From NCBI GenBank assembly GCA_963775635.1, contig CAVZJO010000011.1, forward strand, positions 62,001 through 126,000: a stretch of DNA of 64,000 bases. The letters are read 5' to 3'. The notes under the pieces are model-generated. The model worked only from the letters and a program-made list of their open reading frames with translations, was not told where the DNA came from and did no database searches. The stretch comes from JALORV01 sp963775635. GTDB lineage: Bacteria; Pseudomonadota; Gammaproteobacteria; Burkholderiales; Burkholderiaceae_F. Positions 1 through 8,220 of this stretch are shown piece after piece. Position 1 is the stretch's first letter. Each line of letters starts with the position of its first letter. The position numbers and the translations under genes were made by a program.

Positions 1-52
1 TGCGCCGCCGCTAGACTGAACTGCGTCCGCGCCGCTTTCGACCGGAGCTCCG

Positions 53-1093
53 ATGCACATCGAACACGAAGTCAAGCTTGACTTCAAGGATGTCCTGATA
101 CGACCCAAGCGGTCGACGCTGACCTCGCGCTCGGACGTCGACATCACGCGCGAGTTCACGTTCCGGCATGCGGGCGTCAAGTATCACGGCATTCCAATCA
201 TCGCGTCCAACATGGATGGCACGGGCACGATGGAGATGGCACGCGCGCTGGACACGTTTCGGCTGTCGACGGCACTGCACAAGCACTATAGCGTCGAGGA
301 ATGCGTCAGCTTCTTCGGCGCGCTGACACGCAAGTCGGCAGCGTTTTACTCGATGGGCATCACCAAGGCCGACGAAGACAGGTTCAAGCGCGTGATGGAT
401 GCGGCGAGCGGAGCCGTCGAGTATGTCTGCATCGACGTCGCTAACGGCTATCACGAGAACTTCGTGACCTTCGTTACCCGCATCCGCACGTCCTTTCCGC
501 GCCTGGTGATCATGGCCGGCAACGTGGTCACCGGCGAAATGACCGAGGAGCTGATCCTTTCGGGCGCCGATATCGTCAAGGTGGGCATCGGACCCGGCTC
601 GGTCTGCACGACGCGGAAGATGACCGGTGTCGGTTATCCGCAGCTCTCGGCGGTCATCGAATGCGCGGATGCGGCCCACGGGTTGTCGGGACTGATCTGC
701 TCTGACGGCGGCTGCGCCACGCCGGGCGACGTGGCCAAGGCGTTTGGCGGCGGAGCCGACTTCGTGATGTTGGGAGGCATGTTCGCCGGCCATGACGAGT
801 CCGGCGGCGAACGGGTCGAGCGCGACGGTGCGACCTTTCAGCGCTTTTACGGCATGAGCAGCAAGGCGGCGATGCAGCGCTACGCCGGCGGCGTAGCGGA
901 GTACCGGGCAGCAGAAGGCAAGGAGGTGCTGGTGCCGTACCGCGGACCAGTCGCCGATACTGCGCAGGAAATTCTCGGCGGTGTGCGCTCGGCCTGTACC
1001 TACGTCGGTGCGCGCCGGCTCAAGGAGTTCTCGAAGCGAACGAGCTTCGTGCGGGTCACGCAGCAGCTAAACGAGGTGTTCGGTAAGGCTTGA
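53..1093 (+). CDS. guaC: GMP reductase
   Basis: A 346-residue protein of the IMP dehydrogenase/GMP reductase family. The enzyme reduces GMP to IMP with NADPH in purine salvage in the cytoplasm. The length matches the GuaC branch (about 347 residues) and there is no CBS-domain insert as in IMP dehydrogenase. The catalytic cysteine lies at about residue 185 in the motif GPGSVCTTR, followed by the MTGVGYPQ segment and the SDGGC phosphate-binding loop. The ATG start has a GGAG ribosome-binding site a few bases upstream. It is convergent with the cytochrome gene, with only about 20 bases between the two stop codons. Identification is firm from motifs and full length. Confidence 0.95.
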   Translation: MHIEHEVKLDFKDVLIRPKRSTLTSRSDVDITREFTFRHAGVKYHGIPIIASNMDGTGTMEMARALDTFRLSTALHKHYSVEECVSFFGALTRKSAAFYSMGITKADEDRFKRVMDAASGAVEYVCIDVANGYHENFVTFVTRIRTSFPRLVIMAGNVVTGEMTEELILSGADIVKVGIGPGSVCTTRKMTGVGYPQLSAVIECADAAHGLSGLICSDGGCATPGDVAKAFGGGADFVMLGGMFAGHDESGGERVERDGATFQRFYGMSSKAAMQRYAGGVAEYRAAEGKEVLVPYRGPVADTAQEILGGVRSACTYVGARRLKEFSKRTSFVRVTQQLNEVFGKA

Positions 1094-1114
1094 CAGTCCT
1101 ACCGCGCTCGCGGG

Positions 1115-1774
1115 CTACTTGCGAAGGCCCTGAATGTAATCCGCCACCGCGCGCATTTCACTTTCGTTCAGCTTTGCCGCGATCTGTTGCATCGGCGGGC
1201 TGTTACGGCGCAGGCCGTCGCGGAACTCCTTGAGCGCGGCCTCCGTATATTCCGCGTGCTGGCCGGCCAGCCGTGGATACTGGATTGGAATGCCGACTCC
1301 GGTCGGACTGTGACAGCCGACACAGGCCGGCAACGACTTTTCGGCAATGCCGGCGCGCCAGATGCGCTGTCCCATTTCGAGGGTGTCGCGATTGCGCGCT
1401 GTCGCGGGCTTGGCGGTCTGGCTTGCGAACCAGGCTGAGACGTCGCGCTTGTCCTGGTCCGACAGGCCGGCAGCGATCCCATTCATGATCGCGTTCTCGC
1501 GGGCCGGTCTCTGCTCGCCCGCGCGCGTCGTGTAGTCCAGCAACTGCTTGTTCAGGTAGTGCACGTGCTGCTGTGCCAGCTTCGGGTTGGCCGGTATCGT
1601 CGAGTTGCCGTCCGCTGCATGGCAGGCGGCACACACCTGCGATGCAATCTGTTGCCCCTTGGCCGGATCGGCTTTCGCGGGCGCCTTGGTCTGCGCAAGG
1701 ACATACGACGCGGCCAGCAGCCCTGTCAACGCAGTCAGCACGGCACAGGATCGACGCCAGATCGACAGATTCAT
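1115..1774 (-). CDS. Dihaem cytochrome c (c4-like)
   Basis: A 219-residue exported protein with an N-terminal signal peptide (about residues 1-28, ending near VLAQ). It has two class I cytochrome c domains, each with a CxxCH haem-binding motif: CAACH at residues 48-52 and CVGCH at 151-155. Met residues in the segments AIMNG and PPMQQ are plausible axial ligands. Cytochromes c4 carry electrons in the periplasm, usually towards terminal oxidases. An upstream in-frame ATG would add 17 residues before the signal peptide. I chose the inner ATG at 1774 because the signal peptide starts there. In related betaproteobacteria this gene sits beside engB and hemB, as here, but the usual downstream ResB gene is absent. 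Confidence 0.88.
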   Translation of the reverse strand: MNLSIWRRSCAVLTALTGLLAASYVLAQTKAPAKADPAKGQQIASQVCAACHAADGNSTIPANPKLAQQHVHYLNKQLLDYTTRAGEQRPARENAIMNGIAAGLSDQDKRDVSAWFASQTAKPATARNRDTLEMGQRIWRAGIAEKSLPACVGCHSPTGVGIPIQYPRLAGQHAEYTEAALKEFRDGLRRNSPPMQQIAAKLNESEMRAVADYIQGLRK

Positions 1775-1957
1775 CGCTTGCCTTCGATGGGTTGAACTTG
1801 TTGCGGCTTCACGTCGCGGCTTCATCCGCTGTCGTGTCGCGTCCCGCGCTGGCCTCGACTCGGCCGCCTCGCAAAGCCGCGTATTCTACCGAACTCCCCT
1901 CTTGCGGCGGTCCGACCGAGTTGCAGCTGTTCCATTCCGCCCGGTTCGTCACTCTCG

Positions 1958-2542
1958 GTGGCCGATCTGCCGGCCATCGCTCCCCCTGGACTGCCAGAAA
2001 TCGCGTTTGCCGGACGCTCGAATGCGGGCAAGTCGACCGTGATCAACGTACTGACGCAGCAGCGGCGGCTCGCCTTCGCCAGCAAGACGCCGGGACGCAC
2101 ACAACTGCTGAACTTCTTCGCGCTCAGCGAGAAGAGTGAACTCGGCGAACGCGTCGACCGCGGTTTGCTCGTCGACCTGCCCGGCTACGGCTATGCGAAG
2201 GCGGATGCCGCACAGCGCGCGACCTGGGATCAGCTCGTCGGTGGCTACGTTCGCGACCGTCAGTCGCTGATCGGCATCGTTCTGGTGATGGACGCGCGCC
2301 GGCCCTTCATGCCAGGCGACGAGAATCTGCTCCGCTTCGTTGACCGTCGCGGCTGCATGCTGCACTTCCTGCTGAACAAGGCCGATCAGTTGGGCACGAC
2401 CGAACAACGGTCCGCGTTGGCCGTCGCGCGCCGACGCGCCGAGCAGGTGGGGCCGCGCGCCAGCGCGCAGCTTTTTTCCGGTTTGAAGCGCGACGGTGTC
2501 GAGGAACTCGGCCAGATGCTGACGCGCTGGCTGTTCGGTTAG
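1958..2542 (+). CDS. engB: Ribosome biogenesis GTP-binding protein EngB (YihA), start region probably frameshifted
   Basis: A 194-residue GTPase of the EngB/YihA family, needed for late 50S subunit assembly. The G1 loop GRSNAGKS lies close to the start, with G3 DLPGYG, G4 NKAD and the C-terminal signature SGLKRDGVEEL. The only in-frame start is a GTG with no ribosome-binding site, and it leaves the family's N-terminal helix missing. That helix (QLFHSARFVTL) is readable one frame back at about 1921-1956. Removing one base near 1955-1960 would join both into a normal-length protein from a TTG at 1921. I see the break directly. Whether it is real or a sequencing error is not decidable here. Confidence 0.85.
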   Translation: MADLPAIAPPGLPEIAFAGRSNAGKSTVINVLTQQRRLAFASKTPGRTQLLNFFALSEKSELGERVDRGLLVDLPGYGYAKADAAQRATWDQLVGGYVRDRQSLIGIVLVMDARRPFMPGDENLLRFVDRRGCMLHFLLNKADQLGTTEQRSALAVARRRAEQVGPRASAQLFSGLKRDGVEELGQMLTRWLFG

Positions 2543-2577
2543 GCGCCGCGCCCCGTATGATCAAAAGGGGAAAAATT

Positions 2578-2600
2578 GCCCCGGAGGAATTGTCCGGGGC
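2578..2600 (+). terminator. Hairpin after engB, possible terminator
   Basis: A perfect 8-bp inverted repeat (gccccgga / tccggggc) with a 7-base loop lies 36 bases after the engB stop. It is followed by a weakly T-rich stretch. It would suit a factor-independent terminator between engB and hemB, although the T run is poor. Confidence 0.45.
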
Positions 2601-2719
2601 GGAATTGCCTTTCTTCTAGGCACCCGCTCAGGGAGTAAGGCGGGAGACGACGCAGTATCTGTCATCTAAGCCGCAGAATAGCGAACACCATTTGCCACCA
2701 CGAGTTGGGACTTTCCTTG

Positions 2720-3728
2720 ATGCACATCCTCGGCCAGTTTCCCGCCGTTCGCATGCGGCGCATGCGCCGCGACGACTTCTCCCGCCGCCTGATGCGGGAG
2801 AACGAGGTCACCGTCAGCGACCTCATCTACCCGGTGTTCGTCATGGAAGGCGAACGACGGCGCGACCCCGTCGTCTCGATGCCGGGTGTCGAACGCGTGA
2901 CGATCGACGAGTTGCTGTCGGTCGCCGACGAGTGCGTTTCGCTCGGAATCCCGGTGGTGGCGCTCTTTCCGGTGATCGCCGCGCCACTCAAATCCGCGGA
3001 CGGGCGCGAGGCCTTCAATGCCGAAGGCTTGGTGCCGCGCGCGATCAAGGCCATCAAGCAGCGCTTCCCCGAACTCGGCGTACTGACCGACGTGGCACTC
3101 GATCCGTACACGACACACGGCCAGGATGGACTGATCGACGAGCATGGCTACGTGCTGAACGATCAGACCAACGAAGTGCTGGTGCAGCAGGCGCTCGTGC
3201 AGGCCGCCGCCGGCGTCGACGTCGTCGCCCCGAGCGACATGATGGACGGCAGGATCGGTGCGATACGCCAGGCGCTGGAGGGCGCGGGCCACATTCACAC
3301 GCGGATCATGGCCTACTCGGCCAAGTACGCGAGCGCGTTTTACGGCCCGTTCCGTGATGCGGTCGGCTCGGCCCCGAACCTCGGCAAGTCGAGCAAGATG
3401 GTCTACCAGATGGACCCGGCCAACAGCGACGAAGCGCTTATGGGAGGTCGGGCTCGATCTGGCGGAAGGCGCCGACATGGTGATGGTCAAGCCCGGCATG
3501 CCATACCTCGACATCGTGCGGCGCGTGAAGGACACCTTTCGCGCACCGACTTTTGTCTATCAGGTCAGCGGCGAATACGCGATGCTGAAGGCAGCAGCAG
3601 ACCAGGGGTGGCTCGACGAGAAACGTGTCGTCATGGAGTCGCTGCTTGCGTTCAAGCGGGCCGGCGCCGACGGCGTGCTGACGTACTTCGCGTTGCCGGT
3701 CGCGCGCTGGCTCAAGCAGGACCGGTAG
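2720..3728 (+). pseudogene. hemB: Delta-aminolevulinic acid dehydratase (porphobilinogen synthase), frameshifted
   Basis: Porphobilinogen synthase joins two 5-aminolevulinate molecules in haem biosynthesis. The reading frame from the ATG at 2720 covers the N-terminal two thirds, including MAYSAKYAS with the first active-site lysine (about residue 202). The rest, beginning WEVGLDLAEGADMV and including the second lysine in MVKPGMP, is in the next frame. The break is one extra base at about 3437-3444, after DEAL. The joined protein is about 335 residues, normal for HemB. The enzyme is essential in most bacteria, and both halves are perfectly conserved in character. A sequencing or assembly indel is therefore more likely than a dead gene. 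The next gene, corA, starts 7 bases after the stop. Confidence 0.85.
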
Positions 3729-3734
3729 GCGGCG

Positions 3735-4839
3735 GTGCGCTGGATCGAATTCGGACCCCAGAAAGCGGTCGAGCTGGCCGACGAGCCGAGCGCCGCCCCC
3801 GCCGACGGTTTTCTGTGGCTCGACGTCGGAATCGAGGAAACGCGCGAAGACCCCGAGAAGTTCCGTGCGGTCGTACAGCGACTAACCAGTGCGCGGATCG
3901 ACGAATTGCACCTGCAGGACGCGACCAACCCGCAGCATCCGTCCTACTTCGACAGCACGCGCGAGTACGACATGCTGGTCTTCCGCAAACTGGTGACGGG
4001 TGGGGCGAAGCCGCTCGAAGAAGCGAGCGGGCGGGCCGACAAGCGGCGCATGCTGCAGGAGATCGTCACGCGACCGATCACCTTCTTCATCTTCGACCGG
4101 CTGCTGGTGACCGTCAGGCTGGGGGAAAGCAGGACTCTCGAGCAGTTACGTCAACGGATTCTGGACCCGCGCCTGCGCAGCGATGCCGCGCTGATCGACC
4201 GGGGCCGCTTGCCGCGGTCGCCAGGCGAGCTGATGTTGCGCATGCTCAATGGCATGGTCGACCAGTACCTCGAGCTACGTGAACCCCTGGCCGACCGGCT
4301 CGACCGCTGGCAGCGCGATCTGCTCGATCCGCGCCGGCCATTCACCAACTGGTCTGCGCTGCTCGACGCGCGCATCGAACTGCGCAAAGCTCGAGAACCT
4401 GTGCGAAGGACAGTACGACGCCCTTACCGAGCTGCGCGATTCGTACCTCGAGGAAACTCCGGAAGCGAACCTCAGCGACGCCTACATGGTGCGCCTGCAC
4501 GACGTGATGGAACATATCCAGCGTGTGCTGCACCATGCACGCCGGCTCGAGGCGTCGGCTGAGTCAGCCGTGCAGCTTCATTTTTCCGCCAACACGCATC
4601 AGACCAACGAGATCGTCCGCACGCTGACCGCGATCGCCGCGATTTTCGCGCCGCTGACGCTGATCACCGGGGTGTTCGGCATGAATTTCGAGCACATGCC
4701 GCTGCTGAAGGATTTGCACGGTTTCGGGTGGACGATCGCCGGCATGGCGACCGTGGTCGTCGTGATGCTGCTGTACTTCTGGGCGCGTCGGATCCTCGAT
4801 CGACCACGCACGCCACGGCCGTCACGTTGGTTGCGCTGA
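3735..4839 (+). pseudogene. corA: CorA-family divalent metal channel, frameshifted
   Basis: A CorA/ZntB-type Mg2+ or other divalent cation channel of the inner membrane. The first part (GTG start, about 218 residues) is the cytoplasmic alpha/beta domain and runs to LDARIELRK. The remainder, from LENLCEGQYDALTEL to the end, is one frame on. The break is at the aaa run near 4387, where one surplus A explains it. The C-terminal half has the long stalk helix, two membrane segments and the family signature GMN in GVFGMNFEHM. The joined length is about 367 residues. It probably forms an operon with hemB (6-base gap). Broken in this sequence, but both halves look under normal selection. Confidence 0.8.
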
Positions 4840-4873
4840 TCAGCGCGTCAGGCCGTCCAGCCGCCGCACTGCC

Positions 4874-5209
4874 TCATGCGAGCAACGGCGGCTGGGTTTC
4901 ATCGGCGAGCCAGCGCAGGTACGACGCAAGACCACGGACGATCGGCACCGCAATGATCTCCGGCACGCTATACGGATGGAGCGACCGAAGCGTCAGCTCC
5001 ACCTCGGCATAACGCTCGGCTGTGGTCTTGATCAGCAGCGGAATCTCGGTTGCCCGCTCGATCGCGCCCTGCCAGCGGTATATCGACTGTGCCGGAGCGA
5101 GCTGGTTGACGCACGCCGCCAGCCCCTGCTCGACCAGCGTGCGCGCGATACGCTCGGCGACGGCCGCGTCGGGACAATTGGTCAGCACGAGCAGCGCGCT
5201 GTCGTTCAT
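4874..5209 (-). CDS. cutA: Divalent-cation tolerance protein CutA
   Basis: A 111-residue trimeric CutA1 family protein. The segments VLTNCPDAAVAERIARTL, GLAACVNQL and YRWQG-IE are characteristic, as is the C-terminal pattern SLHPYSVPEI. CutA is linked to copper and other divalent metal tolerance, although its mechanism is unclear. It is the third gene of a tight minus-strand group behind the ABC exporter. The start ATG at 5209 is the last of three identical ATGAAC units created by an 11-bp repeat, and only this one is in frame with cutA. In many betaproteobacteria cutA directly follows rplQ, which agrees with this location apart from the inserted ABC pair and intron. Confidence 0.92.
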   Translation of the reverse strand: MNDSALLVLTNCPDAAVAERIARTLVEQGLAACVNQLAPAQSIYRWQGAIERATEIPLLIKTTAERYAEVELTLRSLHPYSVPEIIAVPIVRGLASYLRWLADETQPPLLA

Positions 5210-5236
5210 CTGAGGTTCATCTGAGGTTCATCTGAG
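5204..5236 (-). repeat. Triple 11-bp tandem repeat forming serial stop/start junctions
   Basis: Three perfect copies of gttcatctgag span the permease-cutA boundary. On the minus strand each copy supplies an ATGA, in which an ATG overlaps a TGA. The permease stop overlaps the first ATG. Each of the first two ATGs opens a four-codon frame (MNLR) whose stop overlaps the next ATG, and the third ATG starts cutA. Confidence 0.9.
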
Positions 5237-6040
5237 CAGTCGCCTGCGGGTCAGTCCGAGTGCGATGTAATAGCAGACCCCGCCCCATAGCGCGAGCAGC
5301 ACGACGTCCTGCAGCGCGTGATCCGGCCAGCGCCCCAGCGCCAGCGGGCGCACAAGGTCTACTGCGGCCGTCATCGGCAACCACGCCGCAATATCGTGCA
5401 ACCAGCCGGGAAGTTGTGACAGCGGGAAGTAGACGCCCGAGAGGAAGACCAGTGGCATGACAACCACGGTGAAGTAGTTCGACAGCAGGTCGTAGCCGCG
5501 CGCCACGGCGTTGACGATGAGTGCCATCGCCGCGAAGACCAGCGCGATGAAGAACGCCACCGGGACGACGAGCAGCGAGAGCGGCTCGCGCGCAATATCG
5601 AGCACCCAGATCATCAGCAGGATGCAACACGCGGTAAACGTCGCCTTGCTGGCCGCCCACACGATCTCGCCCATCAGCAGATCGTCGACCGACAGTGGCG
5701 TCTGCAGAATCGCGTCCCAGGTTTTCTGAATGTGCATGCGCGAGAACGCGCCCCACAGCGACTCGAACTTGGCCGAGTACATCACGCTCATCGCGATCGA
5801 GCCGCTGGCCAGGAACTGCAGGTAAGGCACGCCATCGACCTGCGGCAGCAGGCTACCGAGCCCGTAACCGAAGGCGACGATGGTCAGCAGCGGTTCGACG
5901 ACGTTCGTCAACAGACGCTCAACGAAGAGCTTCCGCCACACCAGGAAATTCCTCCGCCACACCGGAATGAATCGCACCGAGGGGCGCGGCAGCGTCCACG
6001 CGGAATTCGCGCCGGATGCGGCAGGCAGTGCGGCACTCAT
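5228..6040 (-). CDS. ABC-2 type exporter permease (NodJ-like)
   Basis: A 270-residue integral membrane protein of the ABC-2 family, with about six membrane segments. It has the typical sequence FGSLLPQVDGVPYLQFLASG after the first helix and a long hydrophobic C-terminal half (LVFLSGVYFPLSQLP). This class includes NodJ and polysaccharide or drug exporter permeases. Its ATG overlaps the end of the upstream ATPase gene by four bases, so the two are translationally coupled. The substrate cannot be told from sequence: NodJ-like proteins outside rhizobia export unknown lipids or drugs. Its stop codon lies inside the 11-bp triple repeat that leads into cutA. Confidence 0.85.
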   Translation of the reverse strand: MSAALPAASGANSAWTLPRPSVRFIPVWRRNFLVWRKLFVERLLTNVVEPLLTIVAFGYGLGSLLPQVDGVPYLQFLASGSIAMSVMYSAKFESLWGAFSRMHIQKTWDAILQTPLSVDDLLMGEIVWAASKATFTACCILLMIWVLDIAREPLSLLVVPVAFFIALVFAAMALIVNAVARGYDLLSNYFTVVVMPLVFLSGVYFPLSQLPGWLHDIAAWLPMTAAVDLVRPLALGRWPDHALQDVVLLALWGGVCYYIALGLTRRRLLR

Positions 6041-6987
6041 GATTCATCCCTCATTTCCCGACCCGTCAGCTTGAGGAACAGGTCTTCCAGATTGGCCGGC
6101 CGATGCAGATAGCGCAAACCGGGATGAGATTCGAGCGAGTGCAGCGCCGGCCCCGGATTTTCGGCGTAGCCAAACACCGTTTCGCCGGTGATCTCGATTC
6201 GGTTGACCAAAGCACGCCCCGAGTTGTCAGCCCAGGCGCGCGATCCGTCTCCATAGACCTCGATGACCTGCGGCTCGATATGCTCGCGGATCAGATCGCG
6301 TGGCGCGCCTTCGGCAATCATGCGGCCATGATCGATCACCGCGAGGCGGTGCGCCAGCCGCTCGGCCTCGTCCATGAAATGCGTCGTCAACAGGATCGTC
6401 TTCCCCCGCGCCATCAGCTGCTTCAATCGCTCCCAGATCAAGTGGCGTGCCTGCGGATCGAGTCCCGTGGTCGGCTCGTCCATGAACAGCAGATCGGGAT
6501 CGTTGACGAGCGAGCGCGCAAGCGTCAGGCGACGCTTCATTCCACCCGACAGCTCGCCGATTCTGGCGTCTTTCTTGTGTGCGAGGCTGGCGAACTCCAG
6601 CAGGTCGGGCAGTCGGCGAGTGACCTCGGCGTCAGCAAGGCCGTAGTAGCGGCCATAAACAACGAGATTCTCGGTGACCGTGAAGTCCGGATCGAGATTG
6701 TCGATCTGCGGAACGACTCCGACCCGGATCCGCGCGCGCCTGGCTTCGCGTGGGACTGGTTCACCGACCAACGTGACCACGCCTCCGTCCGGCTGCGTCA
6801 ATCCGAGACAACAGCGCAGGGTCGTCGTTTTGCCGGCGCCGTTGGGCCCCAGCAGTCCATAACACTCGCCACGGCGGATCGAGAACGACAGGCCATCGAC
6901 CACCGCGGTTTCGCCGTACACCTTGCGCAGGTCACGGACGTCGAGAACCGGATCGGGGAGGGCGTTCAGCGCGGCGTGCGCAGGCAT
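6037..6987 (-). CDS. ABC exporter ATP-binding protein (NodI/DrrA-like)
   Basis: A 316-residue ATPase subunit. The Walker A motif GPNGAGKT lies at about residues 47-54, the signature is LSGGMKRR, the Walker B is LLFMDEPTTGLDP and the switch histidine is in LLTTHFMDEAERL. The C-terminal 90 residues form the extra domain seen in DrrA/NodI-type ATPases. It partners the overlapping permease gene. The start ATG is preceded by TGAGG. Only 10 bases separate this ATG from the 3' end of the group II intron, so the gene's transcription must come through the intron or start within it. Confidence 0.9.
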   Translation of the reverse strand: MPAHAALNALPDPVLDVRDLRKVYGETAVVDGLSFSIRRGECYGLLGPNGAGKTTTLRCCLGLTQPDGGVVTLVGEPVPREARRARIRVGVVPQIDNLDPDFTVTENLVVYGRYYGLADAEVTRRLPDLLEFASLAHKKDARIGELSGGMKRRLTLARSLVNDPDLLFMDEPTTGLDPQARHLIWERLKQLMARGKTILLTTHFMDEAERLAHRLAVIDHGRMIAEGAPRDLIREHIEPQVIEVYGDGSRAWADNSGRALVNRIEITGETVFGYAENPGPALHSLESHPGLRYLHRPANLEDLFLKLTGREMRDES

Positions 6988-6997
6988 GCGGCCTCAG

Positions 6998-7679
6998 ATC
7001 GGGTAGGAGGCAGGGTCACCCCTGCCGTCCTCCCACACCACCGTACATACGGTTCCGTATACGGCGGTTCCTGTCGGGGGCCGAAGCCCCGTGAGTTTGT
7101 GTTTCGTTCAGCGTGTCGCCTGAGATCCATCGAGCACCGCGCCGGCGATCCGCGACTTCCGGTCGCGGCACGTCCGAGGCGGCCCGCGGCCTGCGCCGCG
7201 GCTTCTGCTCTGAATGCACAGAGAGCACGCGCGACTGTCCACTCGTGACAGGTTCAGCCCTTTGCCGTCGCGGTTGCCGACGACTACTACGGCCTCTGCT
7301 GACTCCTGCCAACCCATCCCGGCACCTCTCGACGCCGGTAGCACAAGGCAGGCTGACAGGCCTCCCAGGGTAAGACGCGCGACCTTCGCTGCAGATACCC
7401 GCCGCATCTACTCCTTCACCTTCCGGATAGTTTCGGGCTTCGAGTTGCTTTGCCCTCTCGCCCAAGTGAAGTTGCCTCATATGCGATTCCTGTTCGTCGG
7501 GCCACAGCTTTGCGTACAGCTTCCTTCAGATTCCGCCTCGCGACGGACACCCTTGCTGTGCGGCTAACGGTTCCCACTATCAAGGTCCGTAGGGGACTTT
7601 CACCCCCAAGTCGTCCAACTCGCCACCACAGCGACCTGAACAGCGCCAGTCACGGCGCTACGCGCCATGCCTGGCGCAC
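6998..7679 (-). mobile_element. Group II intron without maturase gene
   Basis: On the minus strand this 682-nt block begins GTGCGCC, fitting the group II 5' consensus GUGYG. It ends CCTACCCGAT, fitting the 3' AY rule. Near the 3' end is a clear domain V: a 9-bp lower stem (ACCGCCGTA / TACGGTGGT, including the expected G-T wobble), a 2-base TG bulge, and an upper stem TACG/CGTA. The domain VI-like stem follows. The interior also has phrases familiar from group II introns, such as GTGAAAGTCCCCTACGG and GAGTCAGCAGAGGCCGTAGTAG-like sequence. No reverse transcriptase frame is present, so the ORF of domain IV has been lost. The insertion lies directly behind the T-rich end of the rplQ terminator. 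This stretch explains the 740-bp gene-free gap. Class assignment is not attempted. Confidence 0.82.
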
Positions 7680-7684
7680 AAAGC

Positions 7685-7712
7685 AAAAGGCCTGCCGAGC
7701 GGCAGGCCTTTG
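7685..7712 (-). terminator. Terminator of the alpha operon (after rplQ)
   Basis: A perfect 11-bp inverted repeat (aaggcctgccg / cggcaggcctt) with a minimal loop lies 20 bases after the rplQ stop. On the minus strand it is followed by TTTTGCTTT. This is a strong factor-independent terminator for the ribosomal super-cluster and marks the integration point of the intron. Confidence 0.88.
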
Positions 7713-7731
7713 CAGTCTAGCGTGGGATGCT

Positions 7732-8130
7732 TCAGGTGGCTTCGCTCGCGGCCTCGTCCTTGGCGGGCGGTTCCGGACGGTCGACGAGTTCCATGAAGGC
7801 CATCGGAGCGTTGTCACCGACCCGAAAGCCCATTTTGAGAATCCGGGTGTAGCCGCCCTTGCGCGCCAGGTAGCGCGGGCCGATCTCGTTAAACAGCTTC
7901 ACCACCATTTCGCGATCGCGCAGGCGATTGAACGCCAGCCGCTTGTTGGCCACCGTCGGCTCCTTGCCGATGGTGATCAGCGGTTCGATGACGCGACGCA
8001 GTTCCTTCGCCTTCGGCAAGGTGGTCCTGATCGCCTCGTGGCGCAGCAGTGAATTGGTCATGTTGCGGAACATCGCCAGCCGATGACTGCTGGTGCGGTT
8101 CAGTTTCCGCAACCCGTGTCCGTGACGCAT
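7732..8130 (-). CDS. rplQ: 50S ribosomal protein L17
   Basis: A 132-residue L17, starting with the canonical MRHGHGLRKLNRTSSHRLAM. It is the last gene of the alpha operon behind rpoA. The C-terminal dozen residues are acidic and Ala-rich (AKDEAASEAT). The strong terminator lies immediately downstream. Length and N-terminus are typical of the bacterial family. Confidence 0.97.
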   Translation of the reverse strand: MRHGHGLRKLNRTSSHRLAMFRNMTNSLLRHEAIRTTLPKAKELRRVIEPLITIGKEPTVANKRLAFNRLRDREMVVKLFNEIGPRYLARKGGYTRILKMGFRVGDNAPMAFMELVDRPEPPAKDEAASEAT

Positions 8131-8220
8131 TGGTTCTTCCTTTCAGTCTTCAACCCCGTATCCGGGTGTTGTTCCGACTCTTCTATCCCTGCCAGGCGGG
8201 TCGGTTGTGTTGTAACAGCT

